Source: Methylopila capsulata
GTDB lineage: Bacteria; Pseudomonadota; Alphaproteobacteria; Rhizobiales; Methylopilaceae
Assembly: GCF_016907975.1 (NCBI RefSeq)
Contig: NZ_JAFBCY010000004.1
Span: forward strand, 372,001-436,000
Length of the DNA: 64,000 nt
Reading direction: 5' to 3'
Shown here: piece after piece, positions 20,678 through 30,300 of the stretch
How positions within the stretch are numbered: position 1 is the first letter of the stretch
Layout of the letters: each line of letters opens with the position of its first letter
Position numbers and translations under genes: made by a program
The notes under the pieces: model-generated
The model's input: the letters and a program-made list of their open reading frames with translations, nothing else
The model's database searches: none
What the model was told of the DNA's origin: nothing

Positions 20678-21514
20678 TCAGATGCGGGCGAGCAGCTCGA
20701 TCTTCTTCGCCTGGAACTCGTCCTCAGTGAGCGCGCCCGCGTCCTTGAGCGCCGCGAGCTTGCGGATGAGTTCGATCGGGTCGGCGCTCTCGCCGTTCGG
20801 GCGGGGGGCGGGGGCTTGCGGCGTATCGGGTTGCGCCTGCGCCCGAGGAGCTGAGCGGGGCTCCTCCATGAACGTCTGCAAGGCCGCTGGCTGTTGCTGC
20901 TGCTGCTGCCAGCCGTCGGACGACCTGGGCGCGGGGTCCGGGGCGGCGGATGTCTGGGCGTCGACCTCCCGAAGGTCATGCACGCCAATCGAGCCGCGGT
21001 CGGTGGAGAAGCTCAGGCTGTCGCCGCCGCCCTGCTGCTGGCCGGCGCCGCCGATGTTGTGGTCCCCGGTGTCGTAGATCCGAACCTGCCCGTCGCGCTC
21101 GATTGCGAGCCGGCGCGTGGCGGGGAACACCGCGTAGCGCCGTCCGTTCTGGGCGCCGGTGGCGGAGGGCGCCCCGAGCTCCTCGGGCCACCAGTTCGCG
21201 AATCCCGCGGAGGATTGGCCGGGGGCGGGCCGCCGGGCCGGGATCGCGCCGCCCGCCATCGCGGCGGCGAGGTCGTCGGCGAGGGCGCCGACCCGCGCCT
21301 TCAGGCCGTTGTTGAACATGTCGCCGATCATCAGCATGCCGCCGCGCGACCACTGGCCCATGCCGCCCAGCTCGTAATGGCTGAACTGCGCCATCGCGCC
21401 GGCGCCGGCTTCCAGCGCCGCGACCATGGCCTGGCCCGCCTCGGGGCCGAAGCCGTGACGCTGCGCGATCTCCGCGATCACGCGCGTTCCTTCGTCGGTC
21501 TGCGACGTCTGCAT
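20678..21514 (-). CDS. SHOCT-domain protein of unknown function
   Basis: 278 residues. A Gln-rich and Pro-rich linker (about 155-240, with QQQQQQ) leads to a C-terminal SHOCT domain at about 244-278 (PIELIRKLAALKDAGALTED). The N-terminal half is helical, Gly/Ala-rich, with WWPEELGAPSATGAQNGRRY near 108. AAAGGAAG stands eight bases before ATG 21514. SHOCT domains are short oligomerisation or interaction modules; no enzyme motif is visible. It lies 59 bases after uvrD on the same strand. Confidence 0.8.
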   Translation of the reverse strand: MQTSQTDEGTRVIAEIAQRHGFGPEAGQAMVAALEAGAGAMAQFSHYELGGMGQWSRGGMLMIGDMFNNGLKARVGALADDLAAAMAGGAIPARRPAPGQSSAGFANWWPEELGAPSATGAQNGRRYAVFPATRRLAIERDGQVRIYDTGDHNIGGAGQQQGGGDSLSFSTDRGSIGVHDLREVDAQTSAAPDPAPRSSDGWQQQQQQPAALQTFMEEPRSAPRAQAQPDTPQAPAPRPNGESADPIELIRKLAALKDAGALTEDEFQAKKIELLARI

Positions 21515-21573
21515 GATCGGCTTCCTTTGATGCGATCGGGACGTCGCGGGCGAAAAGCGATCGTCGAGGTGAG

Positions 21574-23952
21574 TTAGGCGGCCTTCACGAAGCTGTCCAC
21601 CACGCGCTTGTGGCCGGCCTTGTCGAAGGCGACGGTGAGCTTGTTGCCGTCGACCTCGACCACAGTCCCGTTGCCGAACTTCTGGTGGAACACGCGCGCG
21701 CCCTTGCCGAAGCCGGCGGACTTCGCGGTGGAGGAGGCGACCAGTTCGCCCTCGATCGTCATCGGCCCGCTGCGGCGCGCGCCGGGGCCGGGGGAGGCGG
21801 GGCCGCGGTTTTCCTGCGCGCGGCGCCAGCCGGGCGTGTCGTAGGTCGATTTGAACGGCTCGGCGCGGTCGAAGCGGCTCGCGCCGTAGGACCCGCCCAT
21901 GCCGCCGCTTCCGCCGCCGAACGTCGCCGGCGCCTCGATCACGTCGACGTCGGCCTCCGGCAACTCGTCGAGGAAGCGCGAGGGGAGCGAGGATTGCCAC
22001 ATGCCGTGGATGCGGCGGTTGGAGGCGAACCACACCTTCGCCCGACGCCGCGCCCGCGTGACGCCGACATAGGCGAGGCGGCGCTCCTCCTCGAGCCCGG
22101 CGCGGCCGCTCTCGTCGAGCGAGCGCTGGTGGGGAAAGAGGCCTTCCTCCCAGCCGGGCAGGAACACCGTGTCGTACTCCAGCCCCTTGGCGGCGTGCAG
22201 CGTCATGATGGTGACGGCGTCCTCGCCCGGGCCGCGGTCGGCGTCCATGACGAGCGAGACGTGTTCGAGGAAGCCGCGCAGGTTCTCGAACGGCTCCATG
22301 GAGCGCACCAGCTCCTTCAAGTTTTCCAGCCGCCCCTGCGCCTCCGCCGAGCGGTCCTTGGTCCACATATCGGTGTAGCCGCTCTCCTCCAGCACCTGCT
22401 CGGCGAGCGCGGTGTGGGGGATCTTGTCGATCAGCGCCGACCAGCGGTCGAAGGACTGCACCAGCTCCTTCAGCGTGGAGCGCGGCTTCGGCTTCAGGTC
22501 GGGCCCGTCGAGCAGGCGGCGCGCGGCCTCCAGCAGCGGCACCTCCTCGGCGCGCGACAGGTCGACGATCTGCTTCAGCGCCGCATCGCCGAGGCCGCGC
22601 TTCGGCGTGTTGTAGATGCGCTCGAAGGCGAGGCCGTCCGCGGGGCTTGCGACCACGCGCAGATAGGCGAGGGCGTCGCGGATCTCGGCGCGTTCGTAGA
22701 ACCGCGGACCGCCGACGACGCGGTAGGGCAGGCCCAGCGTGATGAAGCGCTCTTCGAACTCGCGCATCTGGAACGAGGCGCGCACGAGGATCGCGATCTC
22801 GTCGAGCTTGTGGCCCTTGGTCTGCAGCGACTCGATCTCGTCGCCGATCTGGCGCGCCTCCTCGCCGGAGTCCCAGGCGCCGGCGACGGTGACCTTCTCG
22901 CCAAGCTCGGTCTGCGGCCGCAGCGTCTTGCCGAGGCGGCCCTGGTTGTGGGCGATGAGATGGGACGCGGCGTTGAGGATGTGGCCGGTCGAGCGGTAGT
23001 TGCGCTCGAGGCGCACGACCTTCGCGCCCGGAAAGTCCTTCTCGAACCGCAGGATGTTCTCGACCTCGGCGCCGCGCCAGCCGTAGATCGACTGGTCGTC
23101 GTCGCCGACGCAGGCGAGGTTGGAGGAGCCCTTCGCCAGCAGCCGCAGCCAGAGGTACTGGGCGACGTTGGTGTCCTGGTACTCGTCCACCAGCATGTAT
23201 TTGAAGCGGCGGTGGTACTGCTCCAGCACGTCGGGGTGCTCCCGGAACAGCCGGATCGGCTCCAGCAGCAGGTCGCCGAAGTCGACCGCGTTCAGCTGGC
23301 GCAGCCGCGCCTGATAGATGGCGTAGAGCTCGGCGCCGCGGCCGGCGGCGAAGCTCTGCGCCTCGCCGGCCGGCACGTCCTTCGGCGCAAGCGCCCGGTT
23401 CTTCCAGCCGTCGATCGCGAAGGCCAGTTGGCGCGCGGGCCAGCGCTTGTCGTCGATGTTCTCGGCGGACAGCACCTGCTTCAGCAGGCGGATCTGGTCG
23501 TCGGTGTCGAGGATGGTGAAGCTCGACGACAGGCCCGCGAGCTCCGCATGGCGGCGCAGGATGCGGGTGCCGATGGAGTGGAAGGTGCCGAGCCACTGCA
23601 TGCCCTCGGCGGCTTCGCCCAACAGCTTGCCCACGCGCTCGCGCATCTCGCGCGCGGCCTTGTTGGTGAAGGTGACAGACAGGATCTCGAACGGCCGCGC
23701 CTTGCCGAGCGCCAGGATGTGCGCGATGCGCGTGGTCAGCACGCGGGTCTTGCCCGTTCCGGCGCCCGCGAGCACCAGCAGCGGGCCGTCGAGCGTCTCG
23801 ACCGCCTCCCGCTGCTCGGGATTCAGCCCCTGAAAATAATCCGGCGCGGAGGCGGGACGAAGGGCTGCGGCCGCGCGCGCGGCGATGCCCCCGGCGCGGG
23901 GCGCGGGCAGCGTCAGGTCGTCGTCCGGATGGCGGGCGTTCTGGTCAGGCAA
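21574..23952 (-). CDS. uvrD: UvrD/PcrA-type DNA helicase
   Basis: 792 residues, superfamily I 3'-5' helicase. The Q-motif region LNPEQREAVETLDGP and Walker A AGAGTGKTRVLTTR (from residue 62) are followed by FTNKAAREMRERV, LVDEYQDTN (motif II), VGDDDQSIYGWRGA (motif III), RLERNYRSTGHIL (motif IV) and TLHAAKGLEYDTVF (motif V). The C-terminus carries a Tudor-like tail (KVFHQKFGNGTVV type) that binds RNA polymerase in related proteins. It acts in mismatch and nucleotide excision repair. No alphaproteobacterial LexA box (GTTC-N7-GTTC) was seen upstream. Confidence 0.96.
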   Translation of the reverse strand: MPDQNARHPDDDLTLPAPRAGGIAARAAAALRPASAPDYFQGLNPEQREAVETLDGPLLVLAGAGTGKTRVLTTRIAHILALGKARPFEILSVTFTNKAAREMRERVGKLLGEAAEGMQWLGTFHSIGTRILRRHAELAGLSSSFTILDTDDQIRLLKQVLSAENIDDKRWPARQLAFAIDGWKNRALAPKDVPAGEAQSFAAGRGAELYAIYQARLRQLNAVDFGDLLLEPIRLFREHPDVLEQYHRRFKYMLVDEYQDTNVAQYLWLRLLAKGSSNLACVGDDDQSIYGWRGAEVENILRFEKDFPGAKVVRLERNYRSTGHILNAASHLIAHNQGRLGKTLRPQTELGEKVTVAGAWDSGEEARQIGDEIESLQTKGHKLDEIAILVRASFQMREFEERFITLGLPYRVVGGPRFYERAEIRDALAYLRVVASPADGLAFERIYNTPKRGLGDAALKQIVDLSRAEEVPLLEAARRLLDGPDLKPKPRSTLKELVQSFDRWSALIDKIPHTALAEQVLEESGYTDMWTKDRSAEAQGRLENLKELVRSMEPFENLRGFLEHVSLVMDADRGPGEDAVTIMTLHAAKGLEYDTVFLPGWEEGLFPHQRSLDESGRAGLEEERRLAYVGVTRARRRAKVWFASNRRIHGMWQSSLPSRFLDELPEADVDVIEAPATFGGGSGGMGGSYGASRFDRAEPFKSTYDTPGWRRAQENRGPASPGPGARRSGPMTIEGELVASSTAKSAGFGKGARVFHQKFGNGTVVEVDGNKLTVAFDKAGHKRVVDSFVKAA

Positions 23953-24170
23953 AGGGTCTGCAGCTCCTGGGGGCGAGGCGCGGCGCGGCGAACGAGCCGC
24001 GGCGACTCAATCGCCATAGGAGAACAAAATGGCGCCGTCGGGTCCGGATTGCGAGGGCGCAGGCTCGCCTTGGCCGCCTGCGAGCCTCGCCCGCCCGGCG
24101 AACCCCTGGCTCAAAAGAGGTACGAAGAAACCGTCCCGCAATGTTGTCGGTCGATAAGTTTAATGGCCAC

Positions 24171-24195
24171 GGAACCTCAATTGCGACTCCGCGTT
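24171..24195 (+). promoter_or_regulatory. EcfG-type general stress promoter
   Basis: GGAAC at 24171-24175, a 16-base spacer, then CGTT at 24192-24195. This is a perfect match to the alphaproteobacterial EcfG consensus (GGAAC-N16/17-CGTT). It stands about 34 bases before the ATG of the DUF1236 gene, so the transcript leader would be short. Confidence 0.8.
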
Positions 24196-24228
24196 ATTGA
24201 GCGGGCGGACAAGAGGAGGAAAGACATT

Positions 24229-24609
24229 ATGCGGATCAGCACTTTGGCTCTGGCCGTCGCGCTTGCTACGGCTCCCGCTGCTGCCTTCGCGGCCGAAGGT
24301 ACGGCGGCGGGCATCGCCGGCGGCGCGGCGACGGGCGCGGTTCTCGGCGGCCCGGTCGGCGCAGTGGCTGGCGGCGTGGCCGGCGGCGTGATCGGCACGC
24401 TGGCGTCCCCGCCGGAGCGCGTGAAGACCTATGTGGTGCAGGAGCAGCGCCCCTCCGTCGTCTACGAAGGCGACGTGGTGGTGGGCAAGCCGGTGCCGCA
24501 GACCGTCGAGGTCTATCGCGTGCCGGACAGCGACTACAGCTACACCGTGATCAACCAGAAGCGGTACATCGTCGACAGCGACCGCAAGGTCGTCGAAGTC
24601 GTCGACTGA
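24229..24609 (+). CDS. Exported DUF1236 protein, predicted general-stress protein
   Basis: 126 residues after a strong AGAGGAGGAAAG site. A signal peptide (about 1-22, cleavage after AFA) precedes a glycine-zipper stretch (GTAAGIAGGAATGAVLGG to about residue 55). The C-terminal module with VEVYRVPDSDYSYTVINQKR and IVDSDRKVVEVVD is DUF1236. These proteins are common, often multicopy, in Hyphomicrobiales; function unknown, probably envelope-related. The perfect EcfG promoter just upstream puts it in the PhyR-NepR-EcfG stress regulon. A bidirectional terminator follows. Confidence 0.85.
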   Translation: MRISTLALAVALATAPAAAFAAEGTAAGIAGGAATGAVLGGPVGAVAGGVAGGVIGTLASPPERVKTYVVQEQRPSVVYEGDVVVGKPVPQTVEVYRVPDSDYSYTVINQKRYIVDSDRKVVEVVD

Positions 24610-24635
24610 ACCGATCGGTCCCTCCGCAGGATCTG

Positions 24636-24671
24636 AAAAAGGCTCCGCAGCCATGCTGCGGAGCCTTTTTT
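24636..24671. terminator. Bidirectional terminator
   Basis: AAAAA, GGCTCCGCAG (24641-24650), loop CCATG, CTGCGGAGCC (24656-24665), TTTTTT. The perfect 10-bp stem is flanked by A and T runs, so it can end both the DUF1236 transcript and the convergent thioesterase transcript. Confidence 0.93.
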
Positions 24672-24680
24672 GTCGCCCAT

Positions 24681-25160
24681 TCAGCGCTGCATGCCGACGC
24701 GGCGACCGAGCCAGTCCAGCTTCGCGGCTTCCCGCCTATGGCTCTCGATCATGGCGGCTATCGCTGGCCGGACCGTGTCAGGGAAGGGCGCAACCCGCCG
24801 CGTCGCGAGCGACACCGACAGCGTCACGCCCTCGACGGTCGTGGTCACGGCCCCGTCGGCCTCGCGGCGCAACTCGACCGCCCAGCGCACGCGCTTCGCA
24901 TCGGCCTCCAGAAACACCACGCGGCCACTTATGACGTCGCCGAAGTTGATCTCGTTGAGGTAGCGGACGTGCATCTCGCCGGCGAAGGTCGAGAGCCCGA
25001 GATCCTGGACGTAGGCGGCGTCCACCCCGAACGCCGCGAAGGAGAGGTCGAGCGCCTGATCGACCAGCACCAGATGGTAGGCCATGTTCACGTGGCCGTT
25101 GTGGTCGAGGTAGGAGCGCTCGATCGGCAGGGGGGCGGTGACGAAAGCGGCGTCGGTCAT
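24681..25160 (-). CDS. Hotdog-fold acyl-CoA thioesterase family protein
   Basis: 159 residues. The N-terminal block SYLDHNGHVNMAYHLVLVD holds the Asp/His/Asn pattern of 4HBT thioesterases, followed by YLNEINFGDVISGRV, the typical second strand. It probably cleaves an acyl-CoA or acyl-carrier thioester, resembling the thioesterases linked to carnitine use; substrate unknown. It is 15 bases after the DHFR-like gene on the same strand, likely co-transcribed. Confidence 0.8.
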   Translation of the reverse strand: MTDAAFVTAPLPIERSYLDHNGHVNMAYHLVLVDQALDLSFAAFGVDAAYVQDLGLSTFAGEMHVRYLNEINFGDVISGRVVFLEADAKRVRWAVELRREADGAVTTTVEGVTLSVSLATRRVAPFPDTVRPAIAAMIESHRREAAKLDWLGRRVGMQR

Positions 25161-25175
25161 CGTCGGATCTCCGGT

Positions 25176-25733
25176 TCAGCGCAGCCGGACATAGCGCAGC
25201 GCCACGCTGTTCGCTCCCTGGGTCGCGCCCTTGAGCCCGAAGTCGCGCAGCGGGATGCCGCTGCCTTCCGCGAGGGCGGGGCCTTCGCCCAGGATCGTCG
25301 GGACGAGCGTCAGGACGATCTCGTCCACCAGGTCGTCGTCGAAGAACGCGCCCGCCAGACGGCCGCCGCCGGCGAGCCAGACTCGGCCGCTTCCCGCCGC
25401 GTCGAGCGCCTCCGCGAGCTCGCGCGGCGTCCCCGCGAAAGCTTCGACCTCCGCCCCGGCCATCGGGGCGATCCGGTCCTTGCGCGTCATGACGATGGTG
25501 CGGCGGTCGCCGTAGGGCCAGCCGTCGGCTTCGTCCGCCAGGATCGCAGCCTGCAGCACGGCGAAGGTCTTCGCGCCCATGACGATCGCGTCCACCGTGT
25601 CGAAGAACGGCTCGAACGCGTCGTCCCCGTAGCTCTCCGGGTCAGCGAGCGCTTCGAGAAACGCCAGCGCGTCGCCCGGGCCTGCGAGCCGACCGTCGAG
25701 GCTGGTGGCGGCGTAATAGATGATGTGTGGCAC
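25176..25733 (-). CDS. Dihydrofolate-reductase-like protein (RibD C-terminal family)
   Basis: 185 residues, starting at GTG 25733 (GGAG nine bases upstream). It opens HIIYYAATSLDGRLAGPGDAL and contains DAIVMGAKTFAVL and GRVWLAGGGRLAGAFFDDDL, then DEIVLTLVPTILGEG, the signature set of the YwjB/RibD_C reductase family. These use NADPH on flavin precursors or other substrates; some act as auxiliary folate reductases. This is not the main DHFR, which is at 37842-38369. Function beyond reductase is unknown. Confidence 0.82.
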   Translation of the reverse strand: MPHIIYYAATSLDGRLAGPGDALAFLEALADPESYGDDAFEPFFDTVDAIVMGAKTFAVLQAAILADEADGWPYGDRRTIVMTRKDRIAPMAGAEVEAFAGTPRELAEALDAAGSGRVWLAGGGRLAGAFFDDDLVDEIVLTLVPTILGEGPALAEGSGIPLRDFGLKGATQGANSVALRYVRLR

Positions 25734-25850
25734 GCAAGGCCGCTCCGGGGGCGCCGCGGGGGCGATGGCGGGGAAATCTGCTAGACTTTCGGCAAACACC
25801 GGTCCGGCGACTCTGAACCGGACCAGCGACCGGGAAGGACATCGCCGAAC

Positions 25851-27266
25851 ATGCCTGCTTCTGCAACCTCCGGCGCCCTGCGCCCCGAGAGTTTCGCGCT
25901 TCAGACCGTGCTCGAGACCCTTTCGGACCGGTTCGGCGATCGCTTCTCGACCTCGCGCGCCGTGCGAGAACAGCATGCCAATACCCTGACATGGATCGAG
26001 AACCAGCCGCCGGACGGGGTCGTGTTTCCCGAGAGCACCGAGGAGGTCGCCGGGATCGTGCGGCTCTGCGCCGCGCATGGCGTGCCGATGGTGCCGTTCG
26101 GGATCGGCTCGTCGTTCGAAGGCCACGTGAACGCCCCGCTCGGCGGAATCTCGATCTCGACCGCGCGCATGAACGCGGTGGTCGCCGTGCATTCCGAGGA
26201 CCTGGACGTCGTCGTCCAGCCGGGCGTCACCCGCAAGCAGCTGAACGAGGCGCTGCGCGACCAGGGCCTGTTCTTTCCGATCGATCCCGGCGCGGACGCG
26301 AGCCTCGGCGGCATGGCCTCGACCCGCGCCTCCGGCACCAACGCGGTGCGCTACGGCACCATGAAGGACAACGTGCTGGCGCTGACGGTGGTGCTGCCCT
26401 CGGGCGAGATCATGACGACCGGCGGGCGCGCCAAAAAGTCGTCGTCGGGCTACGACCTCACGCGGCTGCTCGTGGGCGCCGAAGGCACGCTCGGCGTCAT
26501 CACCGAGCTGACCCTGCGACTGCAGGGCATTCCCGAGGCGATTTCGGCCGGCGTCTGTCCGTTCCCGAGCGTGGAGGCGGCCTGCGACGCGACCATCATG
26601 ACGATCCAGTCCGGCCTGCCGGTGGCCCGCATCGAACTGCTGGACGAGGTCCAGGTGCGCGCGGCCAACGCCTACTCCAAGCTCTCGCTCGTCGAGACGC
26701 CGACGCTGTTCCTCGAATTCCACGGCACGGACGCCAGCGTGAAGGAGCAGGCCGAGCGCTTCGGGGAGATCGCCGAAGAGTTTGGCGGCGGCCCGTTCGA
26801 CTGGGCGACCAAGGCCGAGGACAGGAACAAGCTGTGGCAGGCGCGGCATGACTCGTTCTGGGCCGCGCTGGCGCTTCGTCCGGGCGCGAAGAGCGTGCCG
26901 ACGGACGTCTGCGTGCCGATCTCGCGGCTGGCCGAATGCGTGGCCGAGACAAAGCGCGACCTGGCCAGGAGCGGCATCGTCTCGCCGATCGTGGGCCACG
27001 TCGGCGACGGCAATTTTCACTGCCAGCCGCTGGTCGACATGGACGATCCCGCGGACGTCGCGACCTGCAAGGCGTTCCTCGCCCGGCTGGTGGAGCGCGC
27101 GATCGCCATGGGCGGCACCTGCTCCGGCGAGCACGGCGTGGGCCAGGCCAAGATGAAGTATCTCGAGGCCGAGCACGGCGCGGCGGCCTTGGCCGCCATG
27201 CGGGCCATCAAGCTGGCGCTCGATCCGCAAAACATCATGAATCCCGGAAAGATCGTGACTGTGTAA
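25851..27266 (+). CDS. dld: FAD-linked D-lactate/2-hydroxyacid dehydrogenase (GlcD/Dld family)
   Basis: 471 residues. The PCMH FAD-binding domain spans about 55-230: VPFGIGSSFEGHVNAP, DLDVVVQPGVTRKQLNEAL, IDPGADASLGGMASTRASGT and YDLTRLLVGAEGTLGVITELT. The C-terminal cap has VGHVGDGNFHCQP and the closing block GTCSGEHGVGQAKMKYLE, LDPQNIMNPGKI. It oxidises D-lactate, glycolate or a similar 2-hydroxyacid and passes electrons to cytochrome c or quinone. The exact substrate is not shown by the sequence. Divergent from the DHFR-like gene. Confidence 0.87.
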   Translation: MPASATSGALRPESFALQTVLETLSDRFGDRFSTSRAVREQHANTLTWIENQPPDGVVFPESTEEVAGIVRLCAAHGVPMVPFGIGSSFEGHVNAPLGGISISTARMNAVVAVHSEDLDVVVQPGVTRKQLNEALRDQGLFFPIDPGADASLGGMASTRASGTNAVRYGTMKDNVLALTVVLPSGEIMTTGGRAKKSSSGYDLTRLLVGAEGTLGVITELTLRLQGIPEAISAGVCPFPSVEAACDATIMTIQSGLPVARIELLDEVQVRAANAYSKLSLVETPTLFLEFHGTDASVKEQAERFGEIAEEFGGGPFDWATKAEDRNKLWQARHDSFWAALALRPGAKSVPTDVCVPISRLAECVAETKRDLARSGIVSPIVGHVGDGNFHCQPLVDMDDPADVATCKAFLARLVERAIAMGGTCSGEHGVGQAKMKYLEAEHGAAALAAMRAIKLALDPQNIMNPGKIVTV

Positions 27267-27380
27267 GCCCTTCGCAGGGCTATAGAGTGCGATGCGGCGC
27301 GCCGGTCCTCCGCCCGGCTGGCGCGCCCGCGGCCGGGTGAGGCCGCGCCGGGGGATGAGGCGAAGAAACGGCGGTCTCTG

Positions 27381-30300
27381 GTGAACAATGCGCTGACGGG
27401 TCTCGGACTTGCGCTCGTTCTTGCGCTCGTCGCGGCGCTGGTCGGCCCGTGGTTCATCGACTGGAACGCCTATCGCGACGACTTCGCGGCGCAGGCGAGC
27501 GCGCTGGTTGGGGCGCCGGTGACCGTCTCCGGCGACGTCGACGCGCGGCTGCTGCCGAGCCCCTACGTCCGGTTTCGCGGCGTCACGGCGGGCGCGGGCG
27601 ACGCGCGGCTCGAAGCCTCCGAGATCGAGATCACCCTCGCCATCGGTCCGCTGCTGAGGGGCGAGGCGAAGGCCGAGCGGCTGAAGCTCGTCCGCCCCGT
27701 GCTGAACCTCGCCGCCACCGCCGGCGGCGTTCTGACGACGCCCTTCGGCGCCGGCGCGCGCGGCGCTCGCGATGCGGACCGCATCTCCTTCGAGCGCGCG
27801 GAGATCGTCGACGGCGCCCTTCGCCTCGCGACGCCCTCCGGGCCGCTGGCGCTGACGGCCATCGACGGCGTGGCGGAGGCGGGCTCGCTGCGCGGGCCAT
27901 TCCGCTTCGAGGGCGCAGCCACGACGGCGTCCGGCCGCGCTACGTTCAAGCTCTCCACCGCGAAAGCGGACGACCTCGGCGTGCTTCGGCTGAAGCTCGC
28001 GGCCTCCCTGGACGGACGTCCCGAGACCTTCGACCTCGACGGCGCGCTGACGATCGCCGCAAAGCCGCGCTTCGAAGGTCAGGCGTCCGTCGCCCGACCG
28101 GAGACGAAGTCGGATCCGAAGGACAGCAAGGCGAAGGCCGAAGCGGCGCCATGGCGGCTCACGGCGAAGGTTGCGGGCGACGGCGCGCGCCTCGCCTTCG
28201 ACTCGATCGACGCGGCCTACGGGCCGGACGAGCGCGGCCTGCGTCTCGCGGGGAAGGGCGCCCTGACCCTGGGTGCGACGCCGCGCGTGGACCTGGCGTT
28301 CGGGGCGCGCCAGCTCGACCTCGATCGCTTTGCTGGAGCCGACCGTCCCAAGACGCCGCTTGGCGTCATCGAGCAGATTGCGGCTCGGTTCGCCGGCGCA
28401 GCGCGACCGCTGCTGCCCGGCCGCATCACCATCGACGTCGGCGGGGTCGTCCTCGCCGGTGACGTCGCCCGCACTCTCTCCGCCGAGCTGGTGGCGAACG
28501 ACGACGTCTGGCGGGTCGCCCGCGCGTCGGTGGGCCTCCCCGGCGACGCGCGCCTGGCGGCGTCGGGCGCGCTGGTGTTCGTGGACCGAGAGCCGGGGTT
28601 CGCCGGCAAGATCGATTTCGCGGCCGGCGACCTCGCGGGCCTTCGCCGTTGGCTGCAAGGCGGCGTGGGGGAGGGCGGGCGGACTGCTATTCGCCGCCTG
28701 TCCGTCAAAGGCGACGTCAGCGCGCGGATGGGCGGGCTGGCGGTCGACAACGCGCGAATCGAAGGCGACGGCGCGGTGACGTCGGGGCGGCTCGCGTGGC
28801 GGGGGGCGGAGGATGGCCAGCGCGCCGCCCTGGAAGCGCGGCTCACGGCCGACAAGCTCGACCTGGACGCGCTCGGCGCGGATCGGCTCGTCGCCGGCCT
28901 GATCCGCGGCGCCGACACCGACGTCGCCGTGACGCTTGACGCAAACGCCCTGACGCTGCTCGGCGTCTCGCTGAGAGACGTCGCCCTGGACGCGGCGCTG
29001 GACGCGGACGGCTTCGAGGTGCGGCGGCTCGCCGTGGCGGACGCAGGCGGCGCGAAAATCTCCGGGCGAGGGCGCATCGGCGCGGGCGCCGAGGGTCCGG
29101 AAGGACGGCTCGCCTTCGACGTCGACGCGCAGCGGCTCGACGGGCTCATCGCCTTCGCGCGCGCGATCGACGGCGCCGGCGGGGCAGCCGACGTGCTGGC
29201 CCGCCGCGCGGCGGCGCTGCAGCCGGCGAAAGCCGCCGTCGAGCTCACCACCGGCGCGGCCGGCCACCGCGTCACGGCACGCGGAAGCGCCGCCGGCGGG
29301 GCCTTCGAGGCGCGGCTCTCGACGCCGCGCTTCGCGCTCGACGCCGACATGGACATGGCGCTCGAGCTCGGTTCGCCGGACGGACGGAGCCTCGCAGCCC
29401 TTGTCGGTCTGGCGACCAGTCCTGTGGCGTCCGCGGAGGGAGGGCGCCTGACGCTGGCGCTCAAGGGAGCGCCGGCCAGCGGCATGACGGGCGACGCACG
29501 CTTCGCAGCGCTCGGCCTCGACCTCGCCGCCAAAGGCGACGTGGCGTTCGCGCCTGCAGAAAGACTGTCCGCGGCGGCTGACGTGACGCTCAAATCGCCA
29601 GATATCGCCGCCTTCGCCGAAGCTCTGGGGCGCCTCACGCCCGGCGTTACGCCAGCGATCCCTGTCGACCTCGCGGCCCGCGTCGCAGTTACCGCCGATC
29701 AGGCGGCGATCGAGACCCTCACCGGATCAATCGCCGATCGCGCCATATCCGGCCGGCTCGTCGTCCCGTTCGACGCCAGGGCGGCCTTTGAGGGCGAGGC
29801 CACGGTCGACGAGGCGCCCGCCGCCGCGCTTCTTGCGCTCGGCCTCTCGCCCGAAGGCCTGACCGCCGGAACAAAAAGCGGCCGTTCGGTCTGGCCGTCC
29901 GCCGCCTTCGGACCTTCGCCGCTGCGCGGCCTCAACGGGCGGATCGCGGTCTCGGCGCGGCGCATGCCGTTGGGACTGGCCGAGCCTGCGACGGACGTGC
30001 GCTTCACCCTGGCGCTGCGCCCGAACGCGACATCCGTGGAGCGGTTCTCCGCCAATCTCGCCGGCGGGGGAATAACCGGTTCGCTCGATCTCTCCCGGCC
30101 GGGTCTGGAGGCGACGCTTGCGGTGAAGGCCGCGGCGAAGGACGTGCGTCTGGAACGGCTGACGGGCCTCGGCGTGGCGTCCGAGCTGATTGGGGTGATC
30201 GAAGGAACGGTCGAGGCGCAGGGCTCCGGCCGCAGCCTCTCGGCGATCATGGCGAGCCTCGCCGGCGCCGGCTCCGCGACGCTGCGCTCGGCCGCGATCC

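Noticed and set aside
23953-24228. LexA box upstream of uvrD
   Set aside because: GAAC occurs twice, but not with the N7 spacing of the alphaproteobacterial GTTC-N7-GTTC box.
21610-24609. A 999-codon open frame antisense to uvrD and the SHOCT gene
   Set aside because: Only its last 127 codons (24229-24609) have a ribosome site and a recognisable product. The rest is an Arg/Val/Leu-rich shadow of the minus-strand genes caused by high GC.
25176-29267. A 1363-codon minus-strand open frame
   Set aside because: Only the final 185 codons (from GTG 25733) encode the DHFR-like protein. The remainder is antisense to dld and the AsmA gene and has shadow composition.
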